From Candidatus Hydrothermarchaeota archaeon (GTDB lineage Archaea > Hydrothermarchaeota > Hydrothermarchaeia > Hydrothermarchaeales > WAQR01), in assembly GCA_015520145.1 (NCBI GenBank), contig WAQR01000021.1, positions 1-11,678 of the forward strand: 11,678 nucleotides of DNA. The letters run 5' to 3'. Shown here piece by piece: positions 7,052 through 11,678 of this stretch (positions are counted from its first letter, which is position 1; each line of letters begins with the position of its first letter). Below the pieces are notes generated by a model that saw only the letters and a list, made by a program, of their open reading frames with translations, was not told where the DNA came from and did no database searches. Both the position numbers and the translations under genes were made by a program.

Positions 7052-7378
7052 TCACCCTTCCGTCCCCTCGGTTTCTTCCATCTTTTTCATTGTCCCAAAG
7101 AACATCCTGCCCTGGTACGTAATCTTTATAAATGTGCTCGGCCTCTTTCCCCTGGACTTTATCTGTCTTACATTGATAAGCCCCTTCTTTATTGCGTAAT
7201 CGATTGATGCATCAATCTCTTTCAAATCCTTCCCAAGCGCATTTGCCAGCCTGATCTGGCATATCTCGTCAATATCGCAGAGATTCAGCCCTTTTGACCT
7301 GCACTCTGCACAGACGTCTGATTCCATCTCCCCGGGAGAAAGTTCGGATTTTTTGATAAATCCGTATCCTGCTGTCAT
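7052..7378 (-). CDS. Small conserved-looking protein with four cysteines and a possible winged helix
   Basis: The frame opens at 7414, but AGGTGA on the minus strand (7383-7388) lies 4 nt before the ATG at 7376-7378, so a 108-residue product beginning MTAGYGFIKKSEL is preferred. Residues 23-40 hold four cysteines (CAECRSKGLNLCDIDEIC: C23, C26, C34, C40) that could bind zinc or an iron-sulfur cluster. The following helices (QIRLANALGKDLKEIDASID, YAIKKGLINV) and the basic turn RGKRPSTFIKITYQGRMFF look like a helix-turn-helix with a wing. I do not recognise the family. It lies alone on the minus strand, divergent from the TPP/Sdh operon across a 188-nt repeat-rich region, so a regulator of that operon is a reasonable guess but no more. 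No signal peptide or membrane segment is seen. Confidence 0.7.
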   Translation of the reverse strand: MTAGYGFIKKSELSPGEMESDVCAECRSKGLNLCDIDEICQIRLANALGKDLKEIDASIDYAIKKGLINVRQIKSRGKRPSTFIKITYQGRMFFGTMKKMEETEGTEG

Positions 7379-7416
7379 CTTTTCACCTGACCCTTCCACA
7401 TGGTACATGGACATCG

Positions 7417-7440
7417 ATCACATAATCACTCAATCACAGG
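7417..7440 (+). repeat. 8-bp repeat, three imperfect copies, in the divergent promoter region
   Basis: ATCACATA, ATCACTCA and ATCACAGG follow each other in exact 8-bp phase, and a further TCACC begins at 7441. The array lies just upstream of the minus-strand gene. Confidence 0.7.
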
Positions 7441-7452
7441 TCACCCAACCAC

Positions 7453-7479
7453 GGTGCAACTGCAACACCATGGTGCAAC
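7453..7479 (+). promoter_or_regulatory. Candidate operator: GGTGCAAC repeats around a 10-bp palindrome
   Basis: GGTGCAAC occurs at 7453-7460 and 7472-7479, with an extra TGCAAC at 7461-7466. Between and overlapping them is the perfect palindrome CACCATGGTG (7466-7475). The element sits between the two divergent genes, a typical place for a regulator's binding site. No binding protein can be named. Confidence 0.35.
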
Positions 7480-7489
7480 AGTAACATCT

Positions 7490-7525
7490 TCAAGTATCTT
7501 CATCTAATCAAGTATCTTCATCTAA
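7490..7525 (+). repeat. Exact 18-bp tandem duplication upstream of the TPP/Sdh operon
   Basis: TCAAGTATCTTCATCTAA is present twice back to back (7490-7507 and 7508-7525) with no mismatch. It ends 9 nt before the TATA box, the position of upstream activator or BRE-proximal sequences. Confidence 0.96.
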
Positions 7526-7528
7526 AAA

Positions 7529-7542
7529 GCAAAGTTTATATT
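7529..7542 (+). promoter_or_regulatory. BRE/TATA promoter of the TPP/Sdh operon
   Basis: GCAAAGTTTATATT contains a purine-rich BRE-like part (GCAAAG) and the TATA core TTTATATT (7535-7542). The usual spacing puts the start site at about 7562-7566, right at the ATG (7567), and no AGGTGA-like sequence precedes that ATG. The operon message is therefore probably leaderless. Confidence 0.7.
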
Positions 7543-7566
7543 GGCCTCCCATGAACTTATTAGAAT

Positions 7567-9183
7567 ATGAACGGTGCAGAACTATTTGTCAGATGCCTCG
7601 AAAACGAGGGATGCAAAGTGGTTTTCGGCCTCCCGGGCGAAGAGGTCCTGGAACTCCTGGAAGCCATCAAAGACTCTTCAATACGATTCTTTCTGACACG
7701 CCATGAGGCCACTGCCAGTTTTGCTGCCGATGCCTACGGCAGGATGACCCTGAAACCAGGGGTCTGCCTCTCCACACTCGGTCCTGGTGCTGTGAACCTC
7801 TCAATCGGTGTTGCTGACGCTTTCCTTGACCGCGCTCCAATGATTGCAGTAACAGGCCAGACAGAGGGCTACAAACTGGGCATGCAGAGGCACCAGATGA
7901 TAGACCAGGGCGAGTTTTACAGGCCGATAACCAAACTGAGCATGATGCTCGCAAACAGCGGTATTATCCCTGAGAAAGTTAGAAAGGCGTACAGGGTTGC
8001 AAAGACCGTCCCAATGGGACCGGTACACCTGGATTTCCCGGCCGACGTGCAGCTACAGGAGACAGATAAAAGCCCGATGTCGGGAAGTACCAGATGGATA
8101 GTCAAAGAACCCATCATCCCAAAAGGTCTAAAAGAAGTTGCAGCAAAAATCGAGAGAGCAAAGTTCCCTGTGGTCGTGACAGGACTGAGCTGTGTTCGCA
8201 GGGGGCACCATGAATCGCTTCGAAGGTTTGCAGAGGCATACGGTCTTCCTGTGGTCGCAACACCGCTGAGCAAAGGTGTGCTCCCGGCAGGACATGAACA
8301 CAGTTTCGGGGTGGTATCTCCGCTCTGCTCCAGGGTGACCCTGGACCTCCTGGATAGAAGCGACCTGGTTATAACCGTTGGCTATGACTTCATAGAAATG
8401 AACACCATGCTCTGGCTAAAAGGTCCCCAGGTGGAAGTGATTCATATCGACTATATCCCGGCAGATGTTGATGCATACTACAATGTCAGCACAGAGATTC
8501 TGGGTAATATTGGGGTTGTGCTGGACGCGCTGGCAGGGCTTTCGAAGGGTCCCAGGAAGAGCAATCGCGGGCAACTTGCCAGATACAAACAGGAACTGAA
8601 AAATGACCTTTCTGCCGGCAGTGATTCTGATATATTTCCTGTCAGGCCCCAGCGTTTGATTAAGGACCTCCGCCAGGTCACACAAAAAAACGCCATCGTC
8701 TGTGTCGATACCGGTGCGGTCAAATATCTGATGACCAGATACTGGAGGGTGTATGCAAAACGCACGTTCTTCCTGTCAAACGGTCTGGCATCAATGGGCT
8801 TTGCAATACCTGCAAGCATTGCAGGCAAACTAGTCTTCCCGGGCAGGCAGGTCCTGGCAGTTGTCGGTGACGGTGCGTTTTCGATGTCGCTATCAGATCT
8901 TAAGACCATCACAGAAAATGATCTGGACATAACGATTGTCCTGTTCGACAATTCCGGGTACGGGATTGTCTCTGCAAGTCAGGAGGCAGCCGGCAAGAGT
9001 GTTTTCGCAACAACGCTTGCCAACCCGGATTTTTGCGCGATTGCAGAGGCGGCTGGCATGAAATCATATGATGTAACAAGGACCGGGGACATCACCGACG
9101 CACTTAAAGAGGCATTTGATGACGGCAGAGCGTCTCTGGTCCGGGTTCAGGTTGCAAGAGAAGAGGTACGAATCTTGAAATGA
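7567..9183 (+). CDS. Acetolactate-synthase-like TPP-dependent enzyme
   Basis: The 538-residue protein has the three-domain layout of the acetolactate synthase/benzoylformate decarboxylase superfamily. The N-terminal TPP domain (about 1-165) has the catalytic Glu in TRHEATASFAADAYGR (E47) plus GPGAVNL and RPITK. The central domain spans about 185-325. The C-terminal TPP-binding domain (about 355-525) has the GDG...N motif: GDGAFSMSLSDL (434-445) and N462 in FDNSGYG. It therefore should bind thiamine diphosphate and Mg and act on a 2-oxo acid. It is not a typical biosynthetic IlvB: the segment after the motif reads GYGIVSASQEAAG instead of the usual LGMVRQWQ, which carries substrate-selecting residues in AHAS, and no small regulatory subunit lies nearby. 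The substrate is unknown. It is the first gene of an operon; its stop overlaps the start of the flavoprotein gene by 4 nt (ATGA). ATG 7567 is chosen because it sits at the predicted transcription start. Confidence 0.85.
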   Translation: MNGAELFVRCLENEGCKVVFGLPGEEVLELLEAIKDSSIRFFLTRHEATASFAADAYGRMTLKPGVCLSTLGPGAVNLSIGVADAFLDRAPMIAVTGQTEGYKLGMQRHQMIDQGEFYRPITKLSMMLANSGIIPEKVRKAYRVAKTVPMGPVHLDFPADVQLQETDKSPMSGSTRWIVKEPIIPKGLKEVAAKIERAKFPVVVTGLSCVRRGHHESLRRFAEAYGLPVVATPLSKGVLPAGHEHSFGVVSPLCSRVTLDLLDRSDLVITVGYDFIEMNTMLWLKGPQVEVIHIDYIPADVDAYYNVSTEILGNIGVVLDALAGLSKGPRKSNRGQLARYKQELKNDLSAGSDSDIFPVRPQRLIKDLRQVTQKNAIVCVDTGAVKYLMTRYWRVYAKRTFFLSNGLASMGFAIPASIAGKLVFPGRQVLAVVGDGAFSMSLSDLKTITENDLDITIVLFDNSGYGIVSASQEAAGKSVFATTLANPDFCAIAEAAGMKSYDVTRTGDITDALKEAFDDGRASLVRVQVAREEVRILK

Positions 9184-10925
9184 TCACGCATGACCTGGTG
9201 GTGGTAGGTGCAGGGCTGGCAGGGCTTCGCGCTGCAAAAGAGGCAAAGAAGAGTATTGATGATGTTGCGATAATATCCAAGGTCCATCCACTGCGTTCAC
9301 ATTCGGTGGCAGCACAGGGAGGGATAAACGCCGCACTTGGCGGGACTGACAGTCCTGATGCCCATATTCGAGATACCATAAAGGGAAGCGATTACCTTGC
9401 AGACCAGGACGGTGTGGAAATACTGTGCCGCGATGCGCCGGGGGCAGTGCTGGAGCTTGACAGGTTAGGTGCACTCTTCAGCAGGACAGAATCAGGCAAA
9501 ATCGCCCAGCGTCCATTTGGAGGTGCAGGGTTCCCGAGGACATGCTATTCCGCTGACAAGACCGGGCATATGCTGCTGCATACGCTCTTTGAACAGGTCA
9601 TAAAAGACGGGATAGAGATATACCGGGAATGGTACGTCACATCCCTTATCATGTGGGGCGGAAAATGCAGGGGAGTCGTTGCCCTGGACATCAAGAGCGG
9701 TGAGCTGCACACCATCACAGCCAGGGCGGTGGTACTTGCAACAGGCGGGTATGGGAGGGTCTATTCCAGGAGCACAAACGCCCTGATTAACACAGGTGAC
9801 GGGATTGCCATCGCCTACCGTGCGGGTTCGCCGTTAAAGGACATGGAGTTTGTGCAGTTCCACCCCACCACCCTCTTTGGTACGAACATCCTCATCACCG
9901 AGGGCGCAAGGGGTGAAGGCGGCTATCTTGTGAACAGGCACGGCGAACGCTTCATGAAGCGTTATGCGCCAGGCCAGATGGAACTCGCGCCAAGGGACAT
10001 TGTTGCAAGGGCAATTGTAACAGAATTGAAAGAAGGCAGGGGCTATGGGAAAGGCAGTGAAGATGGTTATGTCCACCTCGATCTCAGGCACCTTGGGGCG
10101 GAGAAGATAAAAGAGCGGCTGCCTCAGATACGTGAGATAGCAATGAATTTCGCGGGTATAGACCCGATAACAGAGCCTATCCCTGTCCAGCCCGGTCAGC
10201 ACTATTCGATGGGCGGGATTGCGACAGACACCAGCGGTGCCACATCCATCGAGGGGCTGTACGCCGCAGGTGAGTGCGCCTGTGTCAGTGTCCATGGTGC
10301 AAACAGGCTTGGCGGGAATTCGCTGCTGGATACCCTTGTTTTCGGGAAGATTGCAGGTGCCGCTGCTGCAAAGTACGCCAGTAAAATGCCCATGCCAGCG
10401 CCGGGAGATGGTAATGATAATAATAACGCCCTGCAAAACGATAAAAGCCGGATAGACGCCATCTTAAAGGGTGTGGATGGTGGAGAAGGTGGAGAAGGTG
10501 GTGGAGATGGTGGTGAGGATGGTGGTGTGAGGTTATCGGTGATTGTGCAGAAGATGCGGCAGACCATGCTTTCCAATGTCGGGATATTCAGGACGCGTGA
10601 GGGGCTGGAAAATGCTGTCAAAGACATCAAAAAACTGAAGGACATGTACAGGAATATATCCATAGATGATAGAGACAGGGTATTTAATACAGAACTTGTG
10701 CAGGCGCTTGAGCTTGGCTGTATGCTCGACCTGGCGCACACAATCGCCGCGGGGGCACTGGCCAGAGAGGAGAGCCGGGGCTCCCACTACAGGCTGGACT
10801 TCCCGAAAAGGGATGACAGGACATGGCTGAAACATACAATGGCATATTTTACAAAAGACGGGCCAGGGCTCGAATATGAGGATGTGAGGATAACGAAATA
10901 CAGGCCGGATGGGAGGGTGTACTGA
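9180..10925 (+). CDS. sdhA: Succinate dehydrogenase/fumarate reductase flavoprotein subunit
   Basis: The 581-residue protein interconverts succinate and fumarate using FAD and passes electrons to the iron-sulfur subunit encoded next. The N-terminal dinucleotide fold has GAGLAG (10-15). H41 in RSHSVAAQGG matches the His that carries covalent FAD in SdhA/FrdA and separates it from L-aspartate oxidase. The active-site residues of the family are all present: H228 in FHPTTL, the proton-shuttle Arg R272 in ELAPRD, H341 in QHYSMGG and R376 in HGANRLGGNSLLD. The C-terminal helical domain is normal apart from a Gly/Asp/Glu-rich run (433-449) coded by GGT-GGA-GAA repeats, placed in the linker after the FAD domain. 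Its ATG overlaps the stop of the TPP enzyme gene (ATGA), indicating translational coupling; the next gene starts 2 nt after its stop. It could instead be TfrA of a CoM/CoB-dependent thiol:fumarate reductase; sequence here does not decide direction or electron donor. Confidence 0.93.
   Translation: MITHDLVVVGAGLAGLRAAKEAKKSIDDVAIISKVHPLRSHSVAAQGGINAALGGTDSPDAHIRDTIKGSDYLADQDGVEILCRDAPGAVLELDRLGALFSRTESGKIAQRPFGGAGFPRTCYSADKTGHMLLHTLFEQVIKDGIEIYREWYVTSLIMWGGKCRGVVALDIKSGELHTITARAVVLATGGYGRVYSRSTNALINTGDGIAIAYRAGSPLKDMEFVQFHPTTLFGTNILITEGARGEGGYLVNRHGERFMKRYAPGQMELAPRDIVARAIVTELKEGRGYGKGSEDGYVHLDLRHLGAEKIKERLPQIREIAMNFAGIDPITEPIPVQPGQHYSMGGIATDTSGATSIEGLYAAGECACVSVHGANRLGGNSLLDTLVFGKIAGAAAAKYASKMPMPAPGDGNDNNNALQNDKSRIDAILKGVDGGEGGEGGGDGGEDGGVRLSVIVQKMRQTMLSNVGIFRTREGLENAVKDIKKLKDMYRNISIDDRDRVFNTELVQALELGCMLDLAHTIAAGALAREESRGSHYRLDFPKRDDRTWLKHTMAYFTKDGPGLEYEDVRITKYRPDGRVY
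10479..10526 (+). repeat. Gly-rich in-frame triplet/9-bp repeat inside sdhA
   Basis: GGTGGAGAA occurs twice in tandem (10479-10487, 10488-10496), followed by diverged relatives (GGTGGTGGAGAT, GGTGGTGAGGAT, GGTGGT). It encodes residues 434-449 of the flavoprotein, all Gly, Glu and Asp. Confidence 0.9.
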
Positions 10926-10927
10926 GG

Positions 10928-11678
10928 ATGTCAGAGATATCAGAGGTATCAGAGATGTCCAGGGAAAAGGTCGTATTCGAGATATTCAGGTTCAGCAGAG
11001 AAAAGGACACAACGCCGCACTACGATTTGTTTGAAGTCGTGACCAGGCCGGGGATGACCGTACTGGACGCACTCATGGCAATCAAGGCAGAGCAGGACGG
11101 CAGCCTGACGTTCCGCTATTCGTGTAGAGGTGCGGTCTGCGGGTCGTGTGCTGTGATGATAAACAGGACACCTGCCCTGCCGTGCAAGACCCAGGTTGAT
11201 GACGTGAAGAACGGGAGGCTGGTCATTGGACCCAGGCGTTTTTTGGGGGCGTTTCTCAGGCCGGAGATAAAGAGCATCAAAAAAGGCAGGGTACTGATAG
11301 AGCCGCTGCAAAATCTTCCTGTTATCAGGGATCTGGTAGTTGACCTTGACAGGTTTTTTAAGCATTATGAATCTATCCGCCCCTGGCTGGTCACCTCCCA
11401 TGTCACCTCACCAGATACCAAAAAGGCCGCAGAATCAGCAGAGTCAGATAGGGCAGAGGATATGGCAGACAGGACAGACAGGACAGGCGGGATAATAATG
11501 AGCCAGGCAGAAGTGAACAGGGCAGTAGAATATGCTAACTGTGCATTATGCGCAGCGTGCTATGGGGCGTGTCCTGTGGTGGAGAGGGATGAGGGTTATC
11601 TCGGCCCTGCTGCCATTTTAAATGTATGGCGGTTCATCGTTGATCCCAGGGACATCATGGGGAAGGAACGCCTGGCTA
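10928..11678 (+). CDS. sdhB: Succinate dehydrogenase/fumarate reductase iron-sulfur subunit, 3' end beyond the window
   Basis: The visible 250 residues start at ATG 10928, 2 nt after the sdhA stop, with GGAGGG about 11-16 nt upstream; ATG 10955 (M10) is an alternative that skips a repeat-encoded leader. The N-terminal ferredoxin domain binds a [2Fe-2S] cluster through C66, C71, C74 and C86 (SCRGAVCGSCAVM, LPCKTQ). The conserved IEPLQNLPVIRDLVVD (124-139) and SIRPWL (149-154) follow. The second domain has CALCAACYGACP (C205, C208, C211, C215) for [4Fe-4S], then GYLGPAAILNVWRFIVDPRD. Oddities: a SEI-SEV-SEM leader, about 20 extra residues between CKTQV and IEPL (about 93-121), and a repeat-bearing linker (166-190) between the domains. 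The cysteines of the third cluster lie outside the window. Whether it continues as a plain SdhB or into an HdrD-like part, as in TfrB, cannot be seen. Confidence 0.9.
   Translation, partial: MSEISEVSEMSREKVVFEIFRFSREKDTTPHYDLFEVVTRPGMTVLDALMAIKAEQDGSLTFRYSCRGAVCGSCAVMINRTPALPCKTQVDDVKNGRLVIGPRRFLGAFLRPEIKSIKKGRVLIEPLQNLPVIRDLVVDLDRFFKHYESIRPWLVTSHVTSPDTKKAAESAESDRAEDMADRTDRTGGIIMSQAEVNRAVEYANCALCAACYGACPVVERDEGYLGPAAILNVWRFIVDPRDIMGKERLA
10931..10957 (+). repeat. 9-bp in-frame repeat, three copies, at the sdhB N-terminus
   Basis: TCAGAGATA, TCAGAGGTA and TCAGAGATG directly follow the start codon and encode SEI, SEV and SEM. The third copy ends in an ATG that is itself a possible start. Confidence 0.85.
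11466..11483 (+). repeat. Exact 9-bp in-frame duplication in the sdhB interdomain linker
   Basis: CAGACAGGA is repeated directly (11466-11474, 11475-11483) and a third partial copy, CAGG, follows. It encodes ADRTDRTG in the linker between the [2Fe-2S] and [4Fe-4S] domains; the preceding 40 nt are also rich in GCAGA and TCAGA motifs. Confidence 0.88.

Noticed and set aside
7022..7207. + strand frame of 61 codons after the DUF1015 gene
   Set aside because: It is Pro/Leu/Ser-rich and antisense to the better supported gene at 7052-7378, which has a clear ribosome binding site.
3766..7566. Tandem repeats as CRISPR arrays
   Set aside because: The copies are directly adjacent with no spacers and the units are 8-18 bp, unlike CRISPR repeats; no cas genes are present.
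9834..10741. Long minus-strand frames opposite sdhA (up to 200 codons)
   Set aside because: sdhA on the + strand has all family motifs; the antisense frames have no recognisable domains and reflect codon bias. The same applies to the minus-strand frames over carB and the TPP enzyme gene.
1..11678. tRNA/rRNA genes or insertion sequences
   Set aside because: No cloverleaf-like region, rRNA segment, transposase or terminal inverted repeats were recognised in any spacer; spacers are all under 200 nt.

Overview
The window looks like archaeal chromosome, most likely from a euryarchaeon in or near the methanogen/ANME/alkanotroph groups; the exact lineage is an inference. The signs are TATA boxes about 25 nt before the expected transcription starts, one gene that appears leaderless, Shine-Dalgarno sequences of the AGGTGA type, a radical SAM/B12 protein resembling a family mostly found in archaea, and a DUF1015 protein. 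Genes are on the + strand except one small gene on the - strand.

Layout. (1) 1-109: tail of a PIN-domain (VapC-like) toxin. (2) 195-224: a hairpin. (3) 284-496: an in-frame internally deleted remnant of carA, whose stop overlaps the start of a full-length carB (496-3765). (4) 3885-5561: a B12-binding/radical SAM protein with its own promoter. (5) 5706-7025: a DUF1015 protein with its own promoter. (6) 7052-7378 on the - strand: a 108-residue protein with four cysteines and a possible winged helix, convergent with DUF1015 and divergent from the last operon. (7) 7567 to the window end: a tight three-gene operon encoding an acetolactate-synthase-like TPP enzyme, a succinate dehydrogenase/fumarate reductase flavoprotein, and its iron-sulfur subunit, which is cut by the window edge.

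How the genes work together. CarB makes carbamoyl phosphate for pyrimidines and arginine, but the glutaminase partner encoded just upstream has lost nearly all of its body and its catalytic Glu. Either CarB is fed by free ammonia or a CarA is encoded elsewhere. The last operon couples a 2-oxoacid-type TPP enzyme, by a 4-nt overlap, to a fumarate/succinate oxidoreductase. This suggests linked carbon and redox steps around C4 acids, but the TPP enzyme's substrate cannot be read from sequence.

The most unusual general property is a high density of short exact tandem duplications. Units of 8, 12, 14 and 18 bp occur in all three intergenic regions longer than 100 bp that lie downstream of carB. 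In-frame repeats, mostly of 9-bp units, occur inside conserved enzymes (DUF1015, SdhA, SdhB at two places), with smaller low-complexity loops in CarB and the radical SAM protein. This looks like a lineage-specific habit of small tandem expansion in tolerant sites.
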